A DNA stretch of 64,000 nucleotides from Siphonodentalium dalli (taxonomy: Eukaryota > Mollusca > Scaphopoda > Gadilida > Siphonodentaliidae). The stretch covers positions 109,214,278 to 109,278,277 of the forward strand of contig CP136069.1 in assembly GCA_032622095.1 (NCBI GenBank). The letters are read 5' to 3'. Of the stretch, positions 45,073-55,892 are shown in pieces (the first letter of the stretch is position 1; the number at the start of each line of letters is the position of its first letter). The position numbers were made by a program, and so were the translations under genes. The notes beneath the pieces are model-generated. The model searched no databases and was not told where the DNA came from. It was given only the letters and a program-made list of their open reading frames with translations.

Positions 45073-45943
45073 TTAACACGTTCACTGCCACTACGAGTTA
45101 ACTCGTAGTAAACGGTTCCATGGGGACTGCTACTACGAGTTAACCCGTAGTAATGTTCATACCACATAAATAGTAACACAAACGGCAAGCAATGTTGCTG
45201 TGTGCGCCAATACATGCCCAACGATCCCATTGATCGATTAGATATGTATAATTACGATGGCTTGAGATACAACGATTTCCACAGCCCGAACAAGGGGTGG
45301 GGTCCAGATAGAAATCTTGGTAGGATACTCCAATTCACCAGCACCTCTTCTGTACGTCCCTGAACCTTGATATACATGTGCAACTAGACCATTCCAGGAC
45401 ACATTATGTATATATAAAGGAATTGGCGATCAAATCCGGGTCAAATGAAAGATCAAACGTGTTATAAAGCTCCTACGAGATAACTCGTAGTCGGCACCTG
45501 GGATGAAACTCACCAGTGGTCATCGCTGGTGCCAGCTACGAGTTATCTTGTAGGTAAATACATATAATGTTTTTTGACGTCTTATTCGACGTAGTCCGTA
45601 CCAATTATCATATATAAATTCATTTACCATGTCTTACATACGATATGCTTGTACATGTATAGCACTCTTCGTCATCTAAGACACTGACAACGTAATTGTA
45701 GTTACCTACGAGATAACTCGTAGCTGGCACCAGGGATGAAACATTAATAAATTCCGTCCCAGGTGCCGACTACGAGTTATCTCGTAGTAGTCTTATAACA
45801 TGTTTCAGCATCATATGACCCGATATTGGACGAACCATTACTCATACATACGTAAAATATCATCTACTATCGGCAAAACATCAAATCCCATGTCGGCATA
45901 TGGGATGGAATTACCCATTGGTTTTCGGCAGTGAACGTGTTAA
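45073..45943. mobile_element. piggyBac-like MITE with six internal palindromes
   Basis: 871 bp. The left end TTAACACGTTCACTGCC and right end GGCAGTGAACGTGTTAA are perfect inverted repeats including the TTAA target. Inside are six copies of CTACGAGTTAACTCGTAG or a close variant at 45091, 45133, 45473, 45536, 45706 and 45770. The last two pairs are flanked by inverted GGCACC / GGTGCC words. There is no transposase. It inserted into the 5' side of the neighbouring pseudogene and supplies the first ~50 codons of the apparent ORF there. Confidence 0.88.
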
Positions 45944-46130
45944 TATGTTAAACAATTAGTAATAATTGAATGAGTATGCAGATTATGCTAAAATGATAAA
46001 CAGTGAAGAAATATCATAATAGATCTGAATAGATTGCCGATAAAATACGTTAATATGCTAAACAATTAGTAATAATTGAATGAGTATTGGATGAGTATGC
46101 AGATTATGCTAAAATGGTAAATGATATGAC
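45940..46130 (+). repeat. 110 bp tandem duplication next to the MITE
   Basis: TTAATATGTTAAACAATTAG at 45940 and TTAATATGCTAAACAATTAG at 46050, followed in both by TAATAATTGAATGAGTAT and GCAGATTATGCTAAAATG. The second copy has a small internal GATGAGTATTG duplication. AT-rich and noncoding. Confidence 0.8.
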
Positions 46131-46319
46131 AATCAATGATGATTAAAGTGAAATTTGATGAGATGAAAGTGGAGTGAAAATGATAAATTTATGTGCATAT
46201 GTAAAGTACGGATTCGGAAACGAAAAAAATATTTCCGATGAGAATAATTGTTACTGCCAATTAATCTAATAATACCTAATACCTAAAACAATGCAAATAA
46301 ACCACTATTTGATTTTTTT

Positions 46320-46690
46320 TTCGATGGAAAATCCACGACCATCTGGGCCCCAGATCTATGTAGGCCTGTAACAAAAATCGAACATAAAACGTCTCAATCG
46401 GTACCGATTTCACCGAATGTTTTTGCAACTACGGCGTTAACTTTTTCATACATGTACAACAACAAATCGAACGTTAAAAGTTTCAATCAATCGGTACCGA
46501 TTTCACCGATTGTCTTACCGACTGCGACGTAATGCGTTCACTCATGGATATTGATCGGTAAAATCGGTACCGATTTTTACCGTTAATGACGCTACTAACG
46601 TGATTACGCTGTCTGACTTTACCGATTGTTTTCCGATTCAAAAGGCTTGAATACAATCGGTAAATGGCAATCGGGACCGATTGGAGTTTT
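46320..46690. repeat. Inverted-repeat-rich block with CGGTACCGATT words
   Basis: ATCGGTACCGATTTCACCGA occurs at about 46401 and 46491. ATCGGTACCGATTTTTACCG occurs at 46563, and related CCGATTG words continue to 46690. GGTACC-centred palindromes dominate. A degenerate MITE is likely, but no clean ends were found. Confidence 0.55.
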
Positions 46691-49056
46691 GAGATGACCC
46701 CTAAAGGTACATCCTGTATGCCGTGCTAAATTTTATGATGATCAGACTAAAGGTACGAGCTGTAGCCCGTACTAAAGAATTTAGTCATACAAAGAGTAAA
46801 ATCCAAGATGGCTGCTGGCGGCCATGTTTTTTGGCCGAATGACCCCAAAATTACTCGTTCCCATCTACATGTCAATATTAACATCCATGACAAATTTCAT
46901 GATGATCAGACAAACAGTACGACCTGTGGCCTGTGCTAATGGATTAAATTTTTAAATCCAAGATGGCCGCTGGCGGCCATGTTTTTTGTCCGAATGACCC
47001 CAAAATGACTCGTTCCCATCTTCATTCCAATTTCAACAGCCACGACAAATTTTATGATGATCAGACTAAAGGTACGACCTGTAGCCCGTGCTAAAGGATT
47101 TAGTCATACGAAGAGTAAAATCAAAGATGGCTGCTGGCGGCCATGTTTTTTGGCCGAATGACTCGTTCGCATCTACATTTCATTATTAACATTCATAACA
47201 AATTTTATGATGATCAGGCTAAAGGTACAACCTGTAGCCCGTGCTAAAGGATTTAGTCATACAAAGAGTAAAATCAAAGATGGCTGCTGGCGGCCATGTT
47301 TTTCGGCCGATTGACCCCAAAATGACTCGTTCCCATTTAGATGTCATTGTTAAGATCCATGACAAATTTCATGATGATCTGACCAAAGGTACGACCTGTA
47401 GCCCGTGCTAAAGGATTTAGTTATGCAAAGAGTAAAATCTATATTAACATCCACATGTGATAATTTTCATGACAATAAGACAAACAGTACGGCCTGTAGC
47501 CCGTGCTAATGGATTGAATTTTGAAATCCAAGATGGCCAAAATGACTCGTTCCCATCTACATGTCATTGTTAACATCCATGACAAATTTTATGATGATTA
47601 GACTAAAGGTACGACACGTAGCCCGTGCTAAAGAATTTAGTCATACAAAGAGTAAAATCAAAGATGGCTGCTGGCGGCCATGTTTTTTGTCCCAATGACC
47701 CCAAAATGACTCGTTCCCATCTACATTCCAATTTCAACAGCCATGACAAATTTTATGATGATCAGACTAAAGGTACGACCTGTAGCACGTGCTAAAGGAT
47801 TTAGTCATACAAAGAGTAAAATCCAAGATTGCTGCTGGCGGCCATGTTATTTGGCCGAATGGCTCCAAAATGACTCGTTCCCATTTAGATGTCATTGTTA
47901 AGATCCATGACAAATTTCATGATGATCTGACCAAAGGTACGACCTGTAGCCCATGCTAAAGGATTTAGTTATGCAAAGAGTAAAATCTGTATTAACATCC
48001 ATGATAAATTTCATGACAATAAGACAAACAGTACGGCCTGTAGCCCGTGCTAATGGATTGAATTTTGAAATCCAAGATGGCCAAAATGACTCGTTCCCAT
48101 CTACATGTCAGTGTCAACATCCATGACAAATTTCATAATAATCGGACCAAAGGTACGAACTGTAGCCTGTGCTAAAGGAAATTGTTGACGAATCACGCAC
48201 ACACGCACGACGGATACCAAGCCATGGCAATAGCTCAAACTTTACAAAGTAAAGTTGAGCTAAAAATGACTCGTTCCCATCTACATCTCAATATTAACAT
48301 CCATGACAAATTTCATGATGATCAGACAAACAGTATGTAGCCCATGCTAACTGATTAAATTTTGAAATCCAAGATTGCCGCTGGCGGCCATGTTTTTTTG
48401 CCGAATGACCCCAAAATGACTCGTTCCCATCTACATGTCAACAGCAATGACAAATTTCATAATGATTCGACCGAAGGTACGACCTGTAGCTCGTGCCATT
48501 TTATTTAGTCATGCAAAGAGTAAAATCCAAGATGGCTGCTGGCAGCCATGTTTTTTGGCCGAATCACCCCAAAATAACTCGTTCCCATCTACATGCCATT
48601 GTCAACATCCGTGACAAATGTCATGATGATCCGACTAAAGGTACGACCTGTAGCCCATGCCAAAGGATTTAGTCATGCAGAGTAAAATCCAAGATGGCTG
48701 CTGGTGGCCATGTTTTTTGGCCAAATGACCCCAAAATGACTTGTTCCCATTTACATGTCAATATTAACATCCATGATAAATTTCATGATGATCAGACGAA
48801 CAGTACGACCCATGGCCTGTGCTAATGGATTGAATTTTTAAATCCAAGATGGCTGCTGGCGGCCATTTTTTTTTCTCCAAATGACCCCAAAATGATTCGT
48901 TCCCATCTATATGTCAATGTCAACAACTATGAGAAATTTCATAATGATCCGACCAAAGGTACGACTTGTAGCCCGTGCTAAACGAAATTGTTGACGAATC
49001 ACACACGCACACACACACACAGATGATGGATACCAAGCCATGGCAATAGCTCAAAC
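46690..49056 (+). mobile_element. Family A array, at least two elements
   Basis: About fifteen monomers. A first element ends at about 48261 with ACGAATCACGCACACACGCA and the AACTTTAC..GTAAAGTT hairpin with GAGCTAAAA. Monomers resume within a few bases and a second element ends near 49065 with ACACGCACACACACACACAG and a collapsed hairpin. A three-monomer block (about 47330-47590) is repeated at 47880-48110, so a larger ~550 bp unit has been duplicated. Confidence 0.85.
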
Positions 49057-49149
49057 TTGAGCTAATAATTGCAATGTTATAGTGTTAAGGACATGGAGTC
49101 CTTTGTTGACATGGAGTCCTTTGTTTTCCCACAAAAGTTATGGCTCATA

Positions 49150-49352
49150 ATACCAGTTGTATTAACCACTTGGCGATGAACAAATCTGAATGTGAGTCAC
49201 CTAGGGAAAATCCACGCCAAATATGAACCCATTCAGTCTTATGATCTAGAGAAGATGTTCACAGAATTGTTGACAGATTGATGGACAGACAGACAATGAA
49301 CAGGTGACAGATGAGAAGTGATGACTATAGCTTCGTCTCAGGTGAGCTAAAA
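49150..49352 (+). mobile_element. Family B element, 3' fragment
   Basis: One monomer, GGACAGACAGAC and TTCGTCTCAGGTGAGCTAAA. The following ~75 bp (TTACATTTCATTGAACAAAT, AGCACTGTGGGGACATCCCT) recurs after the B copy at 60876-60950, so the two B copies sit in the same surrounding repeat. Confidence 0.8.
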
Positions 49353-49448
49353 AATTACATTTCATTGAACAAATCTGTAAATCACCTCCCCAGCACTGTG
49401 GGGACATCCCTGCAAGAATATGACATTATCTTATTATACCAGTAGCGT

Positions 49449-50254
49449 CAGGCCTGGCATTCTCAGAAATCTAGGAGAGCTAAAAATCGCCCTCCTGAAA
49501 AGGTCTAGGAGGGCTATTATTTGTGCCGAGCACAGGAGGGCGAAAATGTTTGCCAAAATCAGACATAGTAAATATTCCACTCCACATGTACAGTATTGAT
49601 AAAAATAAAGTACATGTCAGTATTAAACTATTACAATAATTGCTGAGTTTGTTGTTTTCATTACACAAAATATTTTAATATTAAATAACAAGATATGTTG
49701 TTACTTTACTGAACAAACGGTGCACCATACTTTATCGACATATTCGATGCCGTCGTCAGTCACCGTCTCACAATCGATCACACCCCCTGTGTTCCAGCTT
49801 TTATACGTTTTTAATTTCACCCGGTTTCCCTTTTGGGTATTCATTGTCATTCATGAAGAACAAGTTCTAACAATGCCTCAATGATGCCTGACATTATATA
49901 GCACTGTCCAGTTGCGTGGGAGGCATGACGCAATACTTCAAAGTGACATAACTCTGAACGGTGTGTCTATTTCACAGAGGCACGTGCTTCCGGTGGAAAT
50001 GTTGCTACAACGTAATCAATATCGCTTGTACATTTCGCCAGGGAGTCGGAATGCGGCTTATAGATCAAAGGTCCCATACCGACATCGTTTAACACTTCGT
50101 TGCCGACTCTGTTAGTACATAGATCATTACTTACACCCGGGTCCTGGAGAGCGATGTTTTGCCGTTTGGGAGGGCGTTATTTTGTCCGCCTGGATTATTT
50201 TCAGGCGGGCGGTAGGCGAGCGATTTTATCGCTCGCCTCAGAATGCCAGGCCTG
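49449..50254. mobile_element. Non-autonomous DNA transposon with TIRs
   Basis: 806 bp. The left end CAGGCCTGGCATTCT and right end AGAATGCCAGGCCTG are perfect 15 bp inverted repeats, flanked by the direct duplication TAGCGT (49443-49448 and 50255-50260). Sub-terminal GCCCTCCT / AGGAGGGC words recur. No transposase is visible. The superfamily is not assigned: a 6 bp duplication is not diagnostic. Confidence 0.85.
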
Positions 50255-50329
50255 TAGCGTACAGCATAGATACAGGTAGTGTGGGTGGGGCAGAGCTAAA
50301 TCTCTTACCTCTGCCCCTATTTGAACAAA

Positions 50330-50765
50330 CATGAATCCCCATCTCTGATATCTATTCATCTTATAATTTTAAACATTCGCTTTTAAGAGTTGAAGTTAAT
50401 TAATTTTCCAAAAAGGACCCCATTGGAACAGATCTAAACATGCAACCCAAGGACCCTGCATACACAAATATAAGCTAAATAGACTTGATGGTTCTTGAGA
50501 AGTAATAGTTGTTAGAATTACTATGGAGGGAAAACATTATGGCCCTGGCATCCCTCCTATTTGACCTGATGAACTTATTTGAACAAATCTGAATGTGAGT
50601 CACATACAGGTAGGGAATTCATATAGATCTCGAGAAGAAAAGAATTGTTGATGGATGGATGGACAGAACAATGTATGGAAGGACACTCCGACAAACCAAC
50701 AGTTTTAATCCAATATACCCCCCCCCCCACTTTTTTGTCCATAATAAGGTATAATGAGTTCACAT
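50330..50765 (+). mobile_element. Chimeric B-type element with D-like end
   Basis: Diverged family B monomers, then GATGGATGGATGGACAGAAC and an end AATATACC(C)nACTTTTTTGTCC..GGTATAAT instead of the B hairpin. Same architecture as 3650-4020, in opposite orientation. Confidence 0.65.
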
Positions 50766-51215
50766 AGATAAATGGTTAAGAAAATAATATTGGAACAGCC
50801 AAGCGTGGATTTAGAGTGTCTGAGGTCCCAAAAGGGTGAATGTAGTGATGCTATTCTGCAAGGTGGGCTAGCATCACCAAATTCACCATCTGGGAACCCA
50901 ATTTTACTTAGTCCTCAACTGCTATGGGAGACCTAGGGACAGACAGAAGTTCTCCAGCTGAAGTTGGTGACATTACTGACATATGACAGTATGCGCACCC
51001 ATTTGACACCTCAATTATGCATTTTAGAATCTGAACAGAAGGGAAAAGAGCTGCTAAAACTATCAATTTGAGACTCTAGATACTTCCCAGAAGATGAAGC
51101 CTAAGCAGAATGAGGTCCTCATAGGGTGTATTTGGCGATGCTAGCCTGCCGTGCAGGGTAGCATAATTAAATTCACCCTCTGGGAACCTCATTCTACAAA
51201 TGCCAGACACACTTA
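50766..51215 (+). repeat. Family J repeat
   Basis: Diverged copy of the block at 3180-3650, in the other orientation, with GGTTAAGAAAATAATATTGG, GCTAGCATCACCAAATTCACC and CTCATTCTACAAATGCCAGAC. Noncoding. Confidence 0.6.
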
Positions 51216-51649
51216 ATTAAAGCTCTTGGAAAAGGAATTTAAACTGATATTAATGACCAGTGTATTGCAAACAATGATGGTGCTGCATTGACAACTTTCG
51301 AAAACAAATGTACAACACTATTAATCTCATTTAAATTATGAATGACATGAATACACTCCCTGGGGACTCTGCCTATAGCTACAGAAGTTCTCTTATCTAT
51401 CTATCTGGCCCTGATTATAAACAACATGTGTCATGTCTATCAGCCTGGCAGTTCAGAGCAGAGTTGGCTTGTAATGGGAATGCACAGATATTAAAAGGAA
51501 TTTACTGAACATTTCTGTACATTTGTCTGTTCATGTTTTCTCCCAAACCCCTGATTTCAACCAACTTTAGTGGGGTGACTAGAGGTACCTACCCCCCGAA
51601 GATGTAATGTCATAACTTCTTCAAAATTTTAATTAAATGTTTTTTATTT
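51216..51649. other. Intron, no recognised feature
   Basis: Nothing assignable. Contains TATCTATCTATC near 51395. Confidence 0.4.
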
Positions 51650-52178
51650 TATTTAATAAAAAAAAAATATTTATTAAAAATAAAATATATATAATTTTTT
51701 TTTTTGTTAAATTGAGCAATAAGTTAAATAAAAAAAAATTCTTCAGATTTATGTCCATAGCCCCACCCACATTTGACCCAGTGACCTCATTTGAACAAAT
51801 CTGAACCACAGTCACCCGAGGTACACTCATACCAAATATGAACCCATTCGGCCTGACAACTTCAGAAAAGAAGTCGTTTTAAGAATTACTATGTGGAAAA
51901 ATAGTTATGGTCCTGACATCAAAACTATTTGACTTGGTGACCTCATTTGAACAAATCTGAATAAGAGTCACCTAGGGAACATCCACACCAAATATAAACC
52001 CAATCGGTCTGATGGTTTCAGAGCAGAAGATGTTTAAAGAATTGTTGACGAACGGATGGACGGCTCGGCGGACGGATGGACGGACGGACGGACGGATGGA
52101 CGGACGGATGGACGGACAGATGGACGAGGAGTGATGACTATAGCTCCACCGGAGTCTTCATCTCAGGTGAGCTAAAAA
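51650..52178 (+). mobile_element. Family B element with long GGAC/GGAT run
   Basis: AAATTGAGCAATAAGTTAAAT module, two monomers, then an irregular GGACGGACGGATGG run at about 52040-52125 and TCCACCGGAGTCTTCATCTC with AGGTGAGCTAAA. Near full length. Confidence 0.85.
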
Positions 52179-52299
52179 CCATTTAGACATGCTTGAAGCC
52201 CAATTATCCATGGACCCAAAACACCATACATGTATGTCAGATTAATCAGTCAGGTAGTTCCAAGGTAGATGTTTTAATGAATTTGGTATTTCAATGATT

Positions 52300-52890
52300 T
52301 TATTAGACACAAAAGTCTTTCTTAACAGGTTGACCTCATGTTAACAAATCTAAATCTCAGTCACTAAAGGATCCTCCATACTATATGTAAGCTAAATAGT
52401 CCAACCTCTCTTGAGAAGACATTTTAAGAATTACTATAGAGACATACAGTTATGTCCCTGGTCCCACCCTATTTAACCTGGTGACCCCATCTGAATAAAT
52501 TTGAATCCCAGACACCAAAGAACCCTTCATACTAAATATCAGTAAAATAGACCTGATGGTCCTTGTGATGGAAGCATATTAAGAGGGAAACTGTCCTTCG
52601 CTTGGCACCTATTTGACCAGGTGACCCCATTTAAAAAAAATCTGAATTGCAGTCAAACAAGAACATTCCATACTAAACAAGCCAACTAGTTCTTGGCACT
52701 TGTAAACATATTTTAAGAATTACTATGTGGTGAAATATTCATACCAAATATAAGCAAAATAGGCCATTTGATTCTTGCATAGAAGACATATCATGAATTA
52801 CCATGGAAAGAAAGAGTAATGTAGCTGGCCTTGCACCTACTTCACCTGGTGACCCTGATTGAACAATCTGAATCACAAGCACCAAAGGAA
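52300..52890 (+). repeat. Diverged family B monomers
   Basis: Four degraded B-type monomers recognisable by AAATCT.AAT, CATACTA.AT.TAAGC and TTAAGAATTACTATG. No ends. Much older than neighbouring B copies. Confidence 0.6.
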
Positions 52891-53129
52891 AGATTTGAAC
52901 AATACATATGATAGATTGTTGTTGTAATTGGGAATTAATTACCTCTAGCAGATATCCAGGGAATGTTTATAAAAATGTCAGATTTCACTTGACATGTGTA
53001 GGCTTACCCTGCATACAGCTAGAGCCAAAGTAAATGCTTCTTATTAATGATTCTCTTTTCAGAATTTGAGTTATTTTTGGGACCAGGGTGGCAGAAGCAG
53101 TGAACTTGAGTAAAGGGCCAGGGTGCACA

Positions 53130-53132
<3 letters not shown>

Positions 53133-53162
<30 letters not shown>
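53133..53162. repeat. (TA)n microsatellite at the 5' junction of the Penelope-like element
   Basis: About 30 bp of perfect TA. Element sequence starts directly after it. Confidence 0.9.
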
Positions 53163-53164
<2 letters not shown>

Positions 53165-53595
53165 ATTTAGGTCATTTCGGCAACATCGCCCACAAACTGA
53201 AGTCGAAGCCAGAAAAGACACCTCGACACGTCATCATCAGCATTGGCATCAACAACAGAGAGGACTGGAAGACAGTCAACGACAAAAGCAAAACAGCAGG
53301 CACCACAGCTAAGAACAGGTTAACAACCAACATGGTTTGTAATTTCCACAAACTTTTTCCTAATGCTACACTTCATTTTCAGGAAATAAATATCTCTTCT
53401 AGTCTAAATTCTAGGAACCAGGAAGTTCTGTGTGCCATTAACAGCCAAGCTCATCACACACAGAACCTCAAGGTCATACAGGCAATACCCCCCCGCGACT
53501 TTCACGTGAAGAATGACAACATCCACCGGACATCACAGACGGCGGTGAAAATCTACCACGGCTGGACCAACATCTTTAAAGGTCATTTAAACTAA
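53161..53595 (+). pseudogene. SGNH-hydrolase-like ORF1 of the Penelope-like element, 5'-truncated
   Basis: Open from the TA tract to TAA at 53593. Landmarks are RHVIISIGINNRED, LFPNATLHFQEINIS and NDNIHRTSQTAVKIYHGW. The hVviSvGiNNR strand and a late D-x-x-H in NDNIH are features of SGNH/GDSL-type esterase domains, which occur in other retroelement ORFs. The first SGNH block (GDS) is absent because the element is cut at the microsatellite. Whether this ORF belongs with the RT is an inference from the overlap at 53580-53595. Confidence 0.6.
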
Positions 53596-55857
53596 TCTCT
53601 CAGAAGGGCACCAGCCATGCGGAAAGGGTCGGTCTCGGCACCGAGATAGTCAATCTTGTACCCGACCTTTCCCTGAGCGCTGGTGAGAAATCACTACTTA
53701 GGTATGGCCTAACCTTTGTTCCTACCCCACCTGATCTCAAAGAAACACCACATGTTGTTGAGACGGAGGATGGAACATTGATTTTACCAGACTCTATGTA
53801 TGCCATGGAAATGAATGGCGGTCCAGCAAGCATGCAATTTAGGGAAGTAACAGCTATGGCTGATTTCTTTCGCAATTCGACAGGTTTAAAAGATAAATTT
53901 AAAGAACCTTCGATTTGGACCCCCTCTGATCGCCAGATTGACAAATCAATTCCCGAGGTCGCTGGCTTAGTCAAAACCGACATTACAAATTTACCAAAAT
54001 TTCACGAGGATAACCTCACTAAAGTTTAAAGAACTGCACTGAAAACCATTCGCAGCAATAAAAACATTGTAATCAAACCTTGTGACAAAGGCAGCTCGAT
54101 CGTCATCATGTCTAAAGAAAATTACATTTTAGAAGCGACGCGCCAATTAAGCAACACTAAATATTACAAACCATTGGATGAGCCAATTTGGAAATCCAAT
54201 GTTTTAAAATTCAATCTCATTCACAAAAGCTTGCTGGACCAGGATGTTTTAAAGAAAAAACATGTTCAGTATCTAATTGCAAAACATGAATCCAATAATA
54301 GGACATTTTATTTGCTACCTAAAATACATAAACCTTTGAGCTGTTGGACTAATCCATACACACCACCCGGACGCCCCATTATCAGTGACGTTGGTTCGGA
54401 GTCGTACCACATTTCGGAGTTTATTGATTTCTATTTGAAACTAATTTCTACCCGCCATCCGAGCTATCTAAAAGACACGGAGGACTTCCTCATTAAATTG
54501 TCAAAAATACTAATATTGGAATCGATGCCGGATTAAAGTCAATTAAGAATGCATTTGATTTCCACCATGATCCTCATAGACCTGGAGATGAAATACTTAA
54601 ATTATTAGAACTTTCTCTTAAAGGGAATGACTTTGAATTTAATGGACAATATTATTTACAGGTCTCCGGCTGTAGTATGGGCAAGAAGTTTAGTCCAAAT
54701 TTTGCCTCAATTTTTGTTGCAGAGTGGGAGAAAGGCGCCCTAGCCAAATCTGATAAACAACCATTAGCCTATTATAGATTCTTGGACGACATATTTATAA
54801 TTTGGACTCATGGTCTGGATGAGTTTAGGGTGTTCTTGGACATCTTGAACAGTCATGATGAATCAATCAAACTCAAAGAAACAATATCGCAAACCAGCAT
54901 TGATTTCCTTGATTTAACAATATTTAAGGGCCCACAATTTACATCATGCAACATTTTAGAGACAAAACTTTTTACGAAACCAACGGATTCTCACCAGCTT
55001 CTTCATCATAAATCTTTCCATCCGCCAAAACTTTTCAATGGATTGATTAAATCTCAAATCATTCGATACCACCGGAACTGCACGAACAGAAGCGACCTAT
55101 AAAATCAAGCTTGTTCAGTGCTGTTCCAGGCTTTACGACCGCGCGGCTACTCTAGTAGATTACTGCGCCAAGTAAAGGAATCGTTACGCCATGACCCAAC
55201 ATCGACTGAGCCCACAAGGATACGGCACAATCGGCCGGTGTTGCGTAATGGTTCAGCCTCATTTTGTCACAAAAAACGATGTTACATCAATACAATGGGA
55301 TATCTCAATACTAGTAACACTTTCACCAGCGAACAAACACGCATATCGTATCAAATGCATAGCGAACTTAATTGTGATTCTAAAAATGTAATTTACTTAA
55401 TCACATGCAAAAGATGCCGTATACAATATGTTGGACAAACACAAACCGCTCTCAAAGTTAGAATGTCTAATCATCTTACCAGTGTTCGCAAAAAACTCGA
55501 CATGCAAATTTCCGATCATTTCAACTCGTCTAATCATGACATTAAATCCCATTTCAGCTTTCATCCAATAGAACAGACACCAATTCTAGCCGACGAAGGC
55601 ACACCAATTCTAGCCGATGAAGGCCAAACAAATTCAATACGCCTAGAACGCGAAAATCATTGGATGTGCGTACTTAAAACATATCTTCCATACGGACTTA
55701 ACATTGACTACAAGGGTGCTTCTCGAAATTTCTTGTGCTTACCTCTAATCTACAATCATAGACATGTTGAAATCGCAAATATTTTGAGAAAAATCCCAGT
55801 TTGCCCGATATGCTCGTTCGATCTAGACTCAGACCTTGATTTACACGCAGTTTAATT
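53580..55857 (+). pseudogene. Penelope-like element reverse transcriptase with GIY-YIG endonuclease, inactivated
   Basis: N-terminal part includes HAERVGLGTEIVNLVPDLSL and SIWTPSDRQIDKSIPEV. An in-frame TAA lies at 54027-54029. The RT follows with NIVIKPCDKGSSIVIM, YLLPKIHKP and PPGRPIISDVGSESYHISEF. Near 54503-54510 about 15-20 codons are missing with a frame change. This removes the LDVSSLYTN-type motif A that holds a catalytic aspartate, and reading resumes TNIGIDAGLKSIKNAFD. Motif C is RFLDDIF with both Asp codons at 54785-54790. A second in-frame TAA is at 55100-55102, then NQACSVLFQALRPRGYSSRL. The GIY-YIG domain has VIYLITCKRCRIQYVGQT, an Arg in LKVRM and a Glu in RLERENHWMCVLKTY. 55577-55624 is a 24 bp tandem duplication (TPILADEG twice). 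The family call is firm; the subfamily is not assigned. Confidence 0.92.
53586..53592 (+). promoter_or_regulatory. Candidate -1 ribosomal frameshift site TTTAAAC
   Basis: In the ORF1 frame the last codons are CAT TTA AAC TAA, so T TTA AAC is a textbook slippery heptamer immediately before the stop. Slipping back one base enters exactly the RT frame (CTA ATC TCT...), which is open from 53580. A small stem TCTCGG-CA-CCGAGA lies ~35 bases downstream. Confidence 0.45.
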
Positions 55858-55892
55858 AGCTTTTAGCAATTTCAACATCACTATCCTTTGTT

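Noticed and set aside
52985-53130. Minus-strand stretch ending in a CAGG|GTAAGC donor-like site (HPGPLLKFTASATL, ESLIRSIYFGSS)
   Set aside because: No family recognised, no convincing acceptor, and it runs into the TA microsatellite. Could be a chance ORF.
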